Part shown: positions 18,306 to 27,057 of the stretch, in pieces
Layout: the number at the start of each line of letters is the position of its first letter
Position numbering within the stretch: position 1 is the stretch's first letter
Assembly: GCA_016290595.1 (NCBI GenBank)
Contig: JAEEUR010000010.1
Span: 1-40,947, forward strand
DNA length: 40,947 nucleotides
Direction: 5' to 3'
Source: Lachnospiraceae bacterium
GTDB taxonomy: Bacteria > Bacillota > Clostridia > Lachnospirales > Lachnospiraceae
The notes under the pieces: model-generated
Database searches by the model: none
What the model was told of the DNA's origin: nothing
What the model saw: only the letters and a program-made list of their open reading frames with translations
Made by a program: the position numbers and the translations under genes

Positions 18306-19286
18306 TCAGTTGCCGGCCGGCTGGGCCTCTTCCTGCGGAATCCCGATGATGGTGCTCACGTTCTCGCTGCCCATGTAGTAGTTCGGCAGGATGCCGTTCC
18401 ACTGCTGGATGTAGTAGTAGTTCAGCAGATCCTGGGTCAGCCACTCGGAGATCGCTTTGTTCTTCGCGGCTTCCTTCTGGCCGGCGTATTCCGCCGCGTC
18501 CGCCTGGATCTTGGTCACCGTCAGGTCCGCCTCCGCCTGGATGCGGGCCACCTCGGCTGCCGCGTTGGCTTCGATCACGTCGCGCTCCGCCTTGGCCTGC
18601 TGCTCCATGATCTTCTGCGCCTGCTCGATCTCGGCCTGCAGCTTGTTCTGCGCGGCCACCTGCTTGGCTTCGACCGCGTTGGTGAAGGCTGCGGTGAAAT
18701 CCATGTTTTCGATCGAGGTGCCGACGACGATGATATTGTAATGAGCCAGCTTCTCTCTTAACAGCTTTTCGATCATCCCCGAGAGCTCGTCGCGCGAGGA
18801 GACCAGGTTTTCCGCCGTGTAGCGGGCCGTCATCACCTTCACGGATTCGGAGATGTTCGGCGTGATCACCGTGTCAAAGTAGCTCGTGCCGATGGTGGAG
18901 TAGATGGTCATGGCGTTTTCCTTGCTGATCTGATAGTTCAGCGTGTAGGCCACCGAGACCTCCTGAATGTCGGAGGAGAAACAGCTTAAGTTCAGCGCCG
19001 CCTTCTGCACCCGGTTGTCCAGGTTGATGACCTTCTGCCACGGGAGCTTCGCATGAATGCCGGCGTCCAGCGTGTAGTTTTCCACCCGTCCGAAGGTGGT
19101 CACGACGCCGGTGTGGCCGGTGGGCACCGAGGTGTAGCAGGCGCTGCCGATGCAGATGACCGCCAGGATGATCCCGATGACGGTCGGCAGCGAGGCCTTC
19201 CTCTTTTCCGCTCCGTTGTAGCGCATGGCGGTTCCCACTATGATCCCTGCCGCCAGCAGGACCAGTCCGATAATCAGTTTTTCCAT
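18306..19286 (-). CDS. SPFH/band-7 (prohibitin-like) membrane protein
   Basis: A 326-residue protein with two N-terminal hydrophobic segments (about 4-20 and 35-53) followed by a band-7 domain (about 55-245) beginning VPTGHTGVVTTFGRV. An Ala/Glu/Gln-rich coiled-coil (about 200-275) is typical of prohibitin/flotillin oligomer assembly. Such proteins organise membrane microdomains or protease complexes, but no specific partner is encoded here. The ATG at 19286 has AGGAGGG upstream. The upstream in-frame extension runs through the promoter and is rejected. It is a single-gene unit whose promoter lies in a nested palindrome. Confidence 0.87.
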   Translation of the reverse strand: MEKLIIGLVLLAAGIIVGTAMRYNGAEKRKASLPTVIGIILAVICIGSACYTSVPTGHTGVVTTFGRVENYTLDAGIHAKLPWQKVINLDNRVQKAALNLSCFSSDIQEVSVAYTLNYQISKENAMTIYSTIGTSYFDTVITPNISESVKVMTARYTAENLVSSRDELSGMIEKLLREKLAHYNIIVVGTSIENMDFTAAFTNAVEAKQVAAQNKLQAEIEQAQKIMEQQAKAERDVIEANAAAEVARIQAEADLTVTKIQADAAEYAGQKEAAKNKAISEWLTQDLLNYYYIQQWNGILPNYYMGSENVSTIIGIPQEEAQPAGN

Positions 19287-19343
19287 TGCAAGTCCCTCCT
19301 TTTCAAGCTTGTATGTGCAGCCTGTTGCTTTGTTTCTGGCTGC

Positions 19344-19372
19344 ATTATAAACCGCCCGGGCCTTTAAGTAAA
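19344..19372 (-). promoter_or_regulatory. Promoter of the SPFH gene
   Basis: TTTACT (19367-19372), 17 bases, TATAAT (19344-19349) on the minus strand. Confidence 0.6.
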
Positions 19373-19385
19373 GGCGTCCGGGCGG
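19352..19385. repeat. Nested palindrome over the SPFH promoter
   Basis: CCGCCCGG and CCGGGCGG flank an inner palindrome GCCTTT-AAGT-AAAGGC. The inner repeat covers the -35 and the outer arms reach into the spacer. It could be a regulator site or a hairpin. Confidence 0.55.
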
Positions 19386-19423
19386 GGAAATAAGGGGGCG
19401 TAATTCGGCGGGAAGGGAAAAAT

Positions 19424-19458
19424 ATCCCGGTCCCTGAACCTGTCGAAGGGACCGGGAT
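19424..19458 (-). terminator. Terminator after rlmI-type gene, REP-like loop
   Basis: ATCCCGGTCCCT pairs with AGGGACCGGGAT (12 bp, 11-base loop) and is followed on the minus strand by ATTTTT. The inner part, CCCTTCGACAGGTTCAGGG, resembles a short palindrome that I recall as widely scattered in bacterial genomes. Confidence 0.85.
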
Positions 19459-19499
19459 CCCTGCCCCGCCAATTGGGGACGGTTCCTTTTTGGCCGGCT

Positions 19500-20711
19500 T
19501 TACACGACCTGCAGGGCGTAGAACTTGAGGTACTCCGTCTCCGGCACGCCCCAGAGGATGGGATGGTCCGGCGCCTGGCGGCGCGCCTCGATCTGCCGGA
19601 GCTCCACGTTCACGTCGCGCGCGGCCTCGCGCAGCATCTTGCGGAACATCTCGTCCGTCATGAAGTGCGAGCAGGAACAGGTGACGAGGATGCCGCCGCG
19701 CGGCAGGGCCTGCATGGCGCGCTTATTGATGTCCTTATAGCCGCGGAAGGCGGCCTGCGCGGTCTCGCGGCTCTTGGTGAAGGCCGGCGGATCCAGGATG
19801 ATAAGGTCGAACTGCCCGCGCGGGCCGGCGGCGAGCCGGTCCAGATAGTCGAAGACGTCGGCGCGGACAAAGCGCACTTTATCTGAGAGCCCGTTCAGGG
19901 CCGCGTTTTTTGCCGCCTGCGCGAGCGCATCCGCGGAAACGTCCAGCGCGGTCACGCTCTCCGCCCCGCCGGCCGCCGCGTTTAAGGCGAAGGCGCCGGT
20001 GTGCGTGCAGCAGTCCAGGACCTTCTTGCCGGCCGCCAGCCGCCCGGCCAGGCGGCGGGTGTACTTCTGATCCAGGAAAAAGCCTGTCTTCTGGCCGTCC
20101 ACAAAGTCCACGTCGTAGCGGATCCCATTTTCCGTGATCAGGACGTGACCGCTGCCTTCCGTTTCCAGGCCCGGCGCGGCAAAATAGCCCGCGTACGGCT
20201 CCAGGCCTTCCTTCTCCCGCACCGGCGCGTCGCTCCGCTCGTACAGGACGCGGACGCTCACGCCGCGCGCCGAAAGCGCCTCTAAAAGGAGGCGGTACAG
20301 CAGTTCTTTGCGGACTTCGCAGCCCAGGGACAGGACCTCCGTCACCAGTACGTCCTCAAAGCGGTCGACGGTCAGGCCCGGAAAATGGTCCGCCTCTCCG
20401 AAGATCAGGCGGCAGGCGTTCCAGTCCTCTCCCATCACGCTCCGGCGGTAGTCCAGGGCGTACGCGATGCGGCGGCGGAAGAAATCCTCGTCGAAACGGT
20501 CGTTTTTGTTGCGGGAGATGAGGCGCACGCGGATCTTGGAGGCGTCGTTCACGAAGCCGGCGCCGAGCCATTTGCCCTTGGCGTTCACGACCGATACGAT
20601 ATCTCCATTCTTATAGGCGCCGTTTATCGCGCGGACTTCCTCCCCGTACACCCAGGGATGCCCCGCGCGGACGGATCTTGCCGCTTTTTCGCTGACTGTG
20701 AGTTCTGCCAT
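19500..20711 (-). CDS. RlmI-like class I SAM-dependent rRNA methyltransferase
   Basis: A 403-residue protein with the domain order of RlmI (23S rRNA m5C1962 methyltransferase): an N-terminal PUA-like domain (about 3-75), a central domain with DRF...VTEVLSLG, and a Rossmann methyltransferase. SAM motif I is VLDCCTHTGAFALNAA near 233, and the DPPAF catalytic loop is near 307. A TCSCSHFM segment follows near 344. I chose the ATG at 20711. A GTG at 20720 is in frame but closer to the upstream stop and its ribosome-binding site is poor. It follows the XRE-like gene by 12 bases. The exact rRNA position modified is not provable from sequence. Confidence 0.88.
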   Translation of the reverse strand: MAELTVSEKAARSVRAGHPWVYGEEVRAINGAYKNGDIVSVVNAKGKWLGAGFVNDASKIRVRLISRNKNDRFDEDFFRRRIAYALDYRRSVMGEDWNACRLIFGEADHFPGLTVDRFEDVLVTEVLSLGCEVRKELLYRLLLEALSARGVSVRVLYERSDAPVREKEGLEPYAGYFAAPGLETEGSGHVLITENGIRYDVDFVDGQKTGFFLDQKYTRRLAGRLAAGKKVLDCCTHTGAFALNAAAGGAESVTALDVSADALAQAAKNAALNGLSDKVRFVRADVFDYLDRLAAGPRGQFDLIILDPPAFTKSRETAQAAFRGYKDINKRAMQALPRGGILVTCSCSHFMTDEMFRKMLREAARDVNVELRQIEARRQAPDHPILWGVPETEYLKFYALQVV

Positions 20712-20723
20712 GAGGGTCACCGC

Positions 20724-21230
20724 CTATTTTTTAAACTTCTTATACAGTTCCAGGTTGATCTTCCCTTCGGCGAGCATGCGCTCCGCCCAGAGCTGCAGGG
20801 CCTCCACGGTCACGGAGATGCGCTCCAGCTCCTGCTGGATCCGTACGAAATCCTCCACCTGGTCGTCGCTGACCTTGCCGTCGGAAGTGATCTCGATCAG
20901 CCGCTCGCGGCTGCGCTGCATGGTATTTAAGGACGCGAGCATCTCCAGCACGATCTCGGAAAGGCTCTTCGGCGCAATCTCCGGCACGTACTTTTCTCCG
21001 ATGGGGCACTCCCGCGCGCAGAAATAATTGCACAGCTCCGGCATCTTGTAGCCCTTCGACATGATGAGCACCTCGTCCGGATGCGCCAGGCTCTTGCCGC
21101 TTTCGATCTTCTCGATCCGCTCGGCGGTCATGCCGTCCAGCAGCTCCCCGGCCTTTTCCCGGGTCAGGCCCAGCTTTTCGCGCGCCAGCTGATAGGCGTT
21201 TTTATCCTTTTTGACCGAAACACGTCCCAT
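20724..21230 (-). CDS. XRE-like regulator with short cysteine motif
   Basis: A 168-residue protein. Residues about 8-65 form a divergent HTH (YQLAREKLGLTREKAGELLDGMTAERIEKIESG). A compact motif CNYFCARECPIG follows near 67-78, then a long helical region (about 85-165) with coiled-coil character. The cysteines could bind metal, but this is inference. I recognise it as a conserved clostridial protein of unknown role. The ATG has AAAGGA upstream. It shares an operon with the rRNA methyltransferase and has a good promoter. Confidence 0.75.
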   Translation of the reverse strand: MGRVSVKKDKNAYQLAREKLGLTREKAGELLDGMTAERIEKIESGKSLAHPDEVLIMSKGYKMPELCNYFCARECPIGEKYVPEIAPKSLSEIVLEMLASLNTMQRSRERLIEITSDGKVSDDQVEDFVRIQQELERISVTVEALQLWAERMLAEGKINLELYKKFKK

Positions 21231-21285
21231 AAATCAATCCTTTCCGCCGCTACCCGCGTGCCGGCAGCGTGTTTATGATACCGTC

Positions 21286-21314
21286 ATTGTACCGTTTTCC
21301 CGGCCGGATGTCCA
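21286..21314 (-). promoter_or_regulatory. Promoter of the XRE-like/rlmI-type operon
   Basis: TGGACA (21309-21314), 17 bases, TACAAT (21286-21291) on the minus strand. Confidence 0.7.
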
Positions 21315-21332
21315 GTGCAGCCGCACAAAAAA

Positions 21333-21348
21333 GCCGGCGCACGCCGGC
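21333..21348 (-). terminator. Terminator at the end of the dpp/CoA-transferase operon
   Basis: GCCGGC-GCAC-GCCGGC, followed on the minus strand by TTTTTT. It lies after the PH-like gene, the last gene of the transport operon. Confidence 0.82.
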
Positions 21349-21394
21349 CTTTTGGGAGCGATTTTCCTCTTCACTTTTACCGGGATCCGTCCGC

Positions 21395-21832
21395 TCAGAT
21401 CACCTCGTCCTCTTCCAGGCTCCGGCCGCTTAAGTGCCGCAGGTTCTTGACGAAATCGTCCCGGTTCTCGGGGCTTAAAATCAGGAAGCGGTCCTTCCCG
21501 CCCTCCGTGTAGATCAGATAGATATCGTAGAGCCGGCCCATCCGGCCGCCCGCGCGGCCGCCGATCCGGTAATTCTTCATGTCCGCGTACGGGATGCTAC
21601 GACCCTTGAAGGGCCTGCGTTCGCGGATGATCAGAGCGTCCTCGGTCAGCTCGTATTCCGTGCGGAAGAGGTAAAAGTACAGCATGCCGGCTTCCAGCAG
21701 CGCCAGGACCAGGATCAGCAGCCCCGTCCGGCTCTGATAGGCGAAATACGCATACAGAGAAAGGAGCAGAAGCGCTCCGACAAAACAGATCAGGATCAGC
21801 TCGCCGATCCCCCTTGTGCTTTTGTACCGCAT
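21395..21832 (-). CDS. PH-like membrane protein, paralogue of 32945-33376
   Basis: A 145-residue protein with two hydrophobic helices (about 9-30 and 36-54). A small beta-rich cytoplasmic domain follows, beginning TEYELTEDALIIRERRPFKGRSIPYADM. The layout resembles bacterial PH-domain membrane proteins. Function is unknown. A second copy in the window shares YELTE-ALII-E, the IPY/VPY step and the ILSP ending. The gene lies 60 bases after the CoA-transferase and is last before a terminator. It has AAGGAG about eight bases before its ATG. Confidence 0.75.
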   Translation of the reverse strand: MRYKSTRGIGELILICFVGALLLLSLYAYFAYQSRTGLLILVLALLEAGMLYFYLFRTEYELTEDALIIRERRPFKGRSIPYADMKNYRIGGRAGGRMGRLYDIYLIYTEGGKDRFLILSPENRDDFVKNLRHLSGRSLEEDEVI

Positions 21833-21892
21833 GGCTTCTGCTCCTTTCGGAAACGGTCCGGAAACCGGCTTGGCTGCCGGCTTCCTGCGTCG

Positions 21893-23110
21893 TCAAATGG
21901 TTCCGGACGCCTTTAAGGCTTCGATCTGCTCTTCGTCATAGCCCAGCTGCCGCAGCACGGCAAGCGTATCCTCGCCGTTAAGCGGCGCGCCCTTTGCCAG
22001 CGGGACCTCCTGCGAGGCCAGCCGGATGGGCGGCGTCGCCATCATGCACTCTTCCCCGTTGTGGCAGCGGTAGGGCTGGATAAACCGGTTGACGAGCGCC
22101 TGCTCGTCGAAGGAGACTTCGCGCATGTGGTTCAGCCGGCCGCAGACCACGTCCGCCGCCTTTAAGAGCTTCAGCCACTCGTCGCAGGGCTTCTTCGCGA
22201 AGGCCCGCTCCATGATCGGGATGATATCGGCGCACTGCTTCTTGATATCCGCCTGCGTCGGAATGTGGAAGGCGGACATTTCCTCCTCGATCCCCAGGAT
22301 CCGGAAGATGGTGTCCCGGTAGCGGTCGTAGTCCAGCACCGTGATGCAGAGCCACTCGCCGTCCTGGCAGCGGTAGGGCGAGGAGAACGGCGAAGACATG
22401 GTCCGCGTCTTCGGGAACTTCACGCCGTACTTGTCCTGCGCCTGCAGGATCATGCTGGCCAGCATCCAGACCGAGTTGTTGTACAGGGCCGTCGTCACGT
22501 GGTCGCCCTCGCCGGTCATCTCCCGTTGATACAGGGCCGTCATCACGCCGCCGAAGAGCATCGCGCCGGCCACGGTATCGCCGCTGCCGGTCGGGGACAG
22601 CACCGGATAGGACTGGTCGGACTTCACCGACATATCCATCAGGAAGCCGGAGCGGGTCCAGAAGGCCACGTTGTCAAAGCCTGGCGCCGCCGCGTCGGGC
22701 CCCTTGTCCCCGTAGCCGTTGATGGTCACGCAGATCAGGCTCGGATACTTCGCGTGCAGCGTCTCGTAGTCCAGGCCGTTCCGCTTTAAGGACGCGGTCC
22801 GGTTGTTGCTGATGAAGATATCTGCCTGCGCGATCATTTCCTCCAGCAGCTTTTTCCCTTCCGCCGTCTTGATATTCATCCGGATGCTTTTCTTGCCCGC
22901 ATTGTAGATGTCGAAGACCGGGTTCTCTTCGTCGCCCGTAAAGGTGCAGGCCTTCGCGGTCTCGCGCCAGGGATCCCCCTTAAAGCCTTCAATCTTGATG
23001 ACGTCGGCGCCGAAATCCGCCAGCATCCGGCCGCAGACCGGGGCCGCCACGTAGGTCGCCAGTTCCACTACCTTTATGCCCTGAAGGGGCTTTCTTGTCT
23101 GTTCGCTCAT
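21893..23110 (-). CDS. Class III (CaiB/BaiF/Frc family) CoA-transferase
   Basis: A 405-residue enzyme that moves CoA between acyl groups via an aspartyl-CoA intermediate. The N-terminal LQGIKVVELATYVAAPVCGRMLADFGADVIKIE is the family hallmark (9-41). Asp178 in SGDTVAG aligns with the family's catalytic aspartate position. NGYGDKGP (131-138) is also typical. It resembles the clostridial group that includes 2-hydroxyacyl and aryl-lactate CoA-transferases, but the substrate cannot be assigned. I chose the ATG at 23110 with GGTGGAGAG upstream. An in-frame GTG at 23119 overlaps that site. It begins 21 bases after dppF, so transport and CoA activation are probably co-expressed. Confidence 0.9.
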   Translation of the reverse strand: MSEQTRKPLQGIKVVELATYVAAPVCGRMLADFGADVIKIEGFKGDPWRETAKACTFTGDEENPVFDIYNAGKKSIRMNIKTAEGKKLLEEMIAQADIFISNNRTASLKRNGLDYETLHAKYPSLICVTINGYGDKGPDAAAPGFDNVAFWTRSGFLMDMSVKSDQSYPVLSPTGSGDTVAGAMLFGGVMTALYQREMTGEGDHVTTALYNNSVWMLASMILQAQDKYGVKFPKTRTMSSPFSSPYRCQDGEWLCITVLDYDRYRDTIFRILGIEEEMSAFHIPTQADIKKQCADIIPIMERAFAKKPCDEWLKLLKAADVVCGRLNHMREVSFDEQALVNRFIQPYRCHNGEECMMATPPIRLASQEVPLAKGAPLNGEDTLAVLRQLGYDEEQIEALKASGTI

Positions 23111-23131
23111 TCTCTCCACCTGATTTCTGCT

Positions 23132-24085
23132 TTATTCCAGCGGAAAATGACACGCTACGAAGTGATTCGGACTGATCTCCTTCAGCTCCGGCTCGGCCGC
23201 CAGGCACTTTTCGCAGCAGTAATTGCAGCGCTTCGCGAAGCGGCACTGCGGCGGCGGATTGATGGGCGAAGAGATCTCGCCCTTAAGGAGCAGCCGGTTC
23301 CGGGGCGCGTCGATGTCCGGGTTCGGGATCGCGGAAAGCAGCGCCTGCGTGTACGGATGCACGGGATGCGCGAACAGCTCCTCTGCCGGCGCCTTCTCGA
23401 CCAGCCGGCCCAGATACATGACGGCGATATCGTCCGCGAAATAGTAGATGACGGACAGGTTGTGCGTGATGAACATGTAGGTCAGGCCCAGATCCCGCTG
23501 CAGCTCCTTTAAGAGGTTCAGCACCTGTGCCTGGATGGAAACGTCCAGCGCGGAGACCGGCTCGTCGCAGACGATGAACTTCGGATTAACCGCCAGCGCC
23601 CGGGCGATGCCGATGCGCTGCCGCCTGCCGCCGTCCAGCTCGTGCGGGTAGGTATTGTAGAGGCGCTCCGCCAGGCCGACGGTGCTCATCAGCTCCAGCA
23701 CGCGCTTTTCGATGTCCAGCTTGTCCTTTAAGAGCTTGTTGTTGACGATGGGTTCGCGGATCAGCTGGTTGACCGTCTTGCGGGGATCCAGCGACGAATA
23801 CGGATCCTGAAAGATGATCTGCATCTCCCGGCGCATCTTGTGCATCTCGCGGCGTTTCATCTTCAGGATATCCTTGCCTTCGAAATAGACTTCGCCGCTC
23901 GTGGGCTCCTGCAGACGCAGGATCGCGCGGCCGGTCGTGGATTTTCCGCAGCCGGACTCGCCCACCACGCCGAGCGTCTTGCCCTTCTCGATGGTGAAGC
24001 TGACGCCGTCCACCGCATGCAGCAAGCCCTTCGGTGTGGAAAAGTATTTCGTCAGATTTTTGACTTCCAGCAACGTTTCGCTCAC
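23132..24085 (-). CDS. dppF: Peptide-type ABC transporter ATPase (DppF/OppF-like)
   Basis: A 317-residue ATPase of the Dpp/Opp importer. Walker [10 protein letters not shown] is at 42-50 and Walker B IVCDEP at 171-176. The signature is LDGGRRQR at 150-157 instead of the usual LSGGQ(R)QR. A C-terminal cysteine set fits the [4Fe-4S] site reported for related ATPases: C281, C287, C294, C312, spaced C-x5-C-x6-C-x17-C. It overlaps dppD by four bases (ATGA). Symbol is by family and position; the transported solute is not necessarily a dipeptide. Confidence 0.92.
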   Translation of the reverse strand: MSETLLEVKNLTKYFSTPKGLLHAVDGVSFTIEKGKTLGVVGESGCGKSTTGRAILRLQEPTSGEVYFEGKDILKMKRREMHKMRREMQIIFQDPYSSLDPRKTVNQLIREPIVNNKLLKDKLDIEKRVLELMSTVGLAERLYNTYPHELDGGRRQRIGIARALAVNPKFIVCDEPVSALDVSIQAQVLNLLKELQRDLGLTYMFITHNLSVIYYFADDIAVMYLGRLVEKAPAEELFAHPVHPYTQALLSAIPNPDIDAPRNRLLLKGEISSPINPPPQCRFAKRCNYCCEKCLAAEPELKEISPNHFVACHFPLE

Positions 24086-25101
24086 TGCTTTCTGCTCCTT
24101 TCGATGGAAAAGCCTTCCCGCTCGTAAGCCAGGCAGGCGACCTTATGGTTCTCTCCCACCGCTTCCAGCTGCGGGCGCCGCTTCGTGCACTCTTCCGAAG
24201 CATAGGGGCAGCGCTCCGCAAAGGTGCAGCCCTCATAGATCTTCGTGGGATCCGGAGTCAGGCCCTTTATCGGCTTGAGCTGCGAATTGCGGTCGCTCAT
24301 ATCCGGCAGGGAATTGAACAGGCCCTCGGTGTACGGATGCTTGGTGTTCTTGAAGACTTCCCGCAGGGAACCGATCTCCACGATAGAGCCGGCGTACATG
24401 ACCGCGACCTCGTCGCAGATCTCCGCGACCACGCCCAGATCGTGCGTGATCAGGATGGTGGAGGTGTGATAGCTCTCCTTTAACTTCCGCATCAGGTCCA
24501 GCACCTGCGCCTGGATGGTCACGTCCAGCGCCGTGGTCGGCTCGTCCGCGATCAGCACGTTCGGGTGGCAGGCCAGCGCGATGGCGATGACCACGCGCTG
24601 CTTCATGCCGCCGGAGAACTGGTGCGGGTATTCGCCCGCGCGCTCGCCCGGGATGCCGACCGTCTCCAGCGTTTTCTTGGCCATCTCGTAGGCGGTCTTC
24701 TTGTCCACGTTTTCGTGCAGCAGGATGCTCTCCGCGATCTGGTCGCCCACGGTCATGACCGGGTTTAAGGAGGTCATCGGGTCCTGGAAGATCATGGAGA
24801 CTTCCTTGCCGCGCATCTCGGAAAGCTGGGCGGGCGTCATTTCCCGCACGTTCCGGCCGTTCACAAAGATCTCGCCGCTGTCGATGACGCCCGGCGGCGT
24901 CTGGATCAGGTTAAGGATGGAAAGCACCGTAGTAGTTTTGCCGGCGCCGGTCTCGCCGACCAGGCCCAGCGTGCCCTGCGGCCGCAGTTTCAGATCGATA
25001 TGGTTCACCGCGTAGACCGTGGCTTCATCCGTTACGTAGCGGATGGCCAGGTCGCGGATCTCCATCGCGTATTCGGATCTTTTTTCCTGAACTTCTCCCA
25101 T
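24082..25101 (-). CDS. dppD: Peptide-type ABC transporter ATPase (DppD/OppD-like)
   Basis: A 339-residue ATPase pairing with DppF. Walker [10 protein letters not shown] is at 49-57, the signature is SGGMKQR, and Walker B is LIADEPT. The C-terminal cysteine pattern ([14 protein letters not shown]...AC) again suggests an iron-sulfur site. A ten-residue polar extension precedes the domain. The ATG at 25101 has AGGAGG. It starts nine bases after dppC. Confidence 0.94.
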   Translation of the reverse strand: MGEVQEKRSEYAMEIRDLAIRYVTDEATVYAVNHIDLKLRPQGTLGLVGETGAGKTTTVLSILNLIQTPPGVIDSGEIFVNGRNVREMTPAQLSEMRGKEVSMIFQDPMTSLNPVMTVGDQIAESILLHENVDKKTAYEMAKKTLETVGIPGERAGEYPHQFSGGMKQRVVIAIALACHPNVLIADEPTTALDVTIQAQVLDLMRKLKESYHTSTILITHDLGVVAEICDEVAVMYAGSIVEIGSLREVFKNTKHPYTEGLFNSLPDMSDRNSQLKPIKGLTPDPTKIYEGCTFAERCPYASEECTKRRPQLEAVGENHKVACLAYEREGFSIERSRKQ

Positions 25102-25110
25102 GGCGGCCTC

Positions 25111-26010
25111 CTATCGTTTCAGCTTCGGATCCAGCGCGTCGCGAAGACCGTCGCCGACCAGATTGATGGCCAGGACCGTGACCATGATGGCCAGGCCGGG
25201 GAAAATGACCAGGTGCGGATAGTCCCGCATGTTCTGGCGGGCATCCGAAAGCATGGCACCCCATTCGGGCGTGGGCGAAGGAACGCCCAGGCCGATGAAG
25301 CTGAAGGTCGCCGCAGAAATGATGGCGCTGGCGACACGGGTCGTCGCCTGCACCAGGATCGCGGAAAGCGCGTTGGGCAGCACGTGCGTGAAGATGATCT
25401 TAAAGTCCGAAACGCCCATGGCTTTGGCTGCTTCCACGTATTCGTTGCCCCGCACCGTCATGACCGACGAGCGGGCCGTCCGGGCGAAGTGCGGCACCGT
25501 CGATAAGCCCAGCGCCAGCATCAGGTTCGTTAAGCTGATGCCGAAGGCCGCCACGAAGATGATGCCCAGCAGGATGTTCGGGATCATCATGAAGATCTCG
25601 ACGATGCGCATGATCACGGTCTCCACCTTGCCGCCGTAATAGCCGGCGATGGAGCCCAGCATGGTGCCGATGCCCGTGGAAACGCCCACGACCACGATGC
25701 CGATCAGCAGGGAATAGCGCGTGCCGTACAGAACGCGGGCCAGGACGCTGCGTCCCATCTGGTCCGTGCCGAAGGGGTGCTCCAGGCAGGGCCGGATCAG
25801 ACGCGTGGCGGCATGCCGCGCGCAGATATCTTCCTTGTAGTCAAAGACGAAGCCGGAAACGATCGCGATCCCGATGATGATGATCAGCATGACCAGGCCG
25901 ACCACGGCGCCCTTGTTCTTCTGGAACTGGTGCCAGATCTCCTGCATGCGGCTCTTCTTGACGTAGATGCTCCGCCCGTCGTCGATCTTCTTGGATTTCT
26001 TAAACAGCAT
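25111..26010 (-). CDS. dppC: Peptide-type ABC transporter permease (DppC-like)
   Basis: A 299-residue membrane permease. The first membrane helix is at about 35-53 after a charged cytoplasmic N-terminus. The conserved PFGTDQMGRSVLARVLYGTRYSL precedes the core domain of about five further helices. The ATPase-contact EAA loop (EYVEAAKAMGVSDFKIIFTHVLPN) lies near 195. The ATG at 26010 lies five bases after the dppB stop with GAGG upstream. The reading frame stays open upstream to 26652, but that is a shadow of dppB. Confidence 0.93.
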   Translation of the reverse strand: MLFKKSKKIDDGRSIYVKKSRMQEIWHQFQKNKGAVVGLVMLIIIIGIAIVSGFVFDYKEDICARHAATRLIRPCLEHPFGTDQMGRSVLARVLYGTRYSLLIGIVVVGVSTGIGTMLGSIAGYYGGKVETVIMRIVEIFMMIPNILLGIIFVAAFGISLTNLMLALGLSTVPHFARTARSSVMTVRGNEYVEAAKAMGVSDFKIIFTHVLPNALSAILVQATTRVASAIISAATFSFIGLGVPSPTPEWGAMLSDARQNMRDYPHLVIFPGLAIMVTVLAINLVGDGLRDALDPKLKR

Positions 26011-26015
26011 ATGCC

Positions 26016-26945
26016 TCACCTCCCCGTGTACTGCGCCTTGATGCGGGGATCCACAAAGGCATACAGGATATCGACGATCAGGAGCAGGATCGAAACGATG
26101 ATCGTGGTCATCAGCACGCAGCCGGTCACCATGTTGTAGTCGTTGCCGCGGATGGACGTCACGATCAGATAGCCGATCCCCGGCCAGGTGAAGACCGTTT
26201 CCACGGCGACCGTGCCGGCAAAGAGGATGGACATGTCGTTGCCCAGGATCGTGATGATCGGGATCAGCGCGTTGTTTAAGGCGTGACGGGTCACGACTTT
26301 CCGCTCCGGCACGCCCTTGGCGCGGGCCGTGCGCAGATAGTCCGCATTCAGCTGGTCCAGCATGGAGGTCCGGGTCGTCCGGGTAAGGAGCGCGATATGG
26401 GACAGGCTGCAGCAGATGGCCGGCATGATGACCGAGTTTCCGGTCTCCGCGCCGGAGACCGGCAGCCAGCCGAGCTTGACGGCAAAGAGGATGATCATCA
26501 AAAGCCCTGCCCAGAAGCTGGGGATCGACAGCGTCACCATCGCAAAGCCTGACAGGATCGAATCCAGCCAGGACCCGTGCTTCAGCGCCGCCAGGATGCC
26601 CAGCGGCAGGGATACGATGATCAATATCAGTACCGAGACCACCGCCAGCCATATCGTATACGGCATGCGGGCCGCGTATTCAGCCCAGACGTTCTTATTC
26701 CCGTTGATGCTCCTGCCCAGATCGCCGTGCAGCACGTTCCCCATATATTCCACATAACGGACGACCAGCGGACGGTTCAGACCCATCTTTTCCCGCATCA
26801 TTTCGATCTCCTCCTCCGTGGCGGTGTCGTTCACGAGAGAAAGAACCGGGTCTCCGGAAAAGCTCATCAGAAAATATACGATAAAAGAAACCGCAAGAAT
26901 GCAGGGGATCAGGTAGAGAATTCTTTTCAGTACATATTTCCACAT
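26016..26945 (-). CDS. dppB: Peptide-type ABC transporter permease (DppB-like)
   Basis: A 309-residue permease with six expected helices. The N-terminal MWKYVLKRILYLIPCILAVSFIVYFLM is typical, as is the segment MGLNRPLVVRYVEYMGNVLHGDLGRS (54-79). The EAA loop is DYLRTARAKGVPERKVVTRHALNN. Two stable hairpins lie in the 112-base gap between dppA and dppB and may lower dppBCDF expression relative to dppA. Confidence 0.94.
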   Translation of the reverse strand: MWKYVLKRILYLIPCILAVSFIVYFLMSFSGDPVLSLVNDTATEEEIEMMREKMGLNRPLVVRYVEYMGNVLHGDLGRSINGNKNVWAEYAARMPYTIWLAVVSVLILIIVSLPLGILAALKHGSWLDSILSGFAMVTLSIPSFWAGLLMIILFAVKLGWLPVSGAETGNSVIMPAICCSLSHIALLTRTTRTSMLDQLNADYLRTARAKGVPERKVVTRHALNNALIPIITILGNDMSILFAGTVAVETVFTWPGIGYLIVTSIRGNDYNMVTGCVLMTTIIVSILLLIVDILYAFVDPRIKAQYTGR

Positions 26946-26969
26946 ACCAATTCTGCCTTAAAGATGTGG

Positions 26970-27008
26970 CCAAGGGGAGCCGCCGCGAAGCGGCGCCGTC
27001 CCCCTTGG
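26970..27008 (-). terminator. Large intercistronic hairpin between dppA and dppB
   Basis: CCAAGGGG pairs with CCCCTTGG, enclosing an inner GCCGC/GCGGC stem. There is no U-run, so it is more likely an mRNA stabiliser or partial barrier than a full terminator. Confidence 0.55.
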
Positions 27009-27019
27009 CCGGGAAATAC

Positions 27020-27043
27020 GGGACGGAGGGCATCCTCCGTCCC
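27020..27043 (-). terminator. Second intercistronic hairpin after dppA
   Basis: GGGACGGAGG pairs with CCTCCGTCCC around a 4-base loop. On the minus strand it is followed by GTATTTCCC, a weak T-tract. Likely partial termination downstream of dppA. Confidence 0.6.
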
Positions 27044-27057
27044 GAAGAAAGAAAGGA

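Noticed and set aside
25111-26652. 513-codon version of dppC
   Set aside because: The first 214 codons are an out-of-frame reading of dppB. The permease starts at 26010 with MLFKKSKK.
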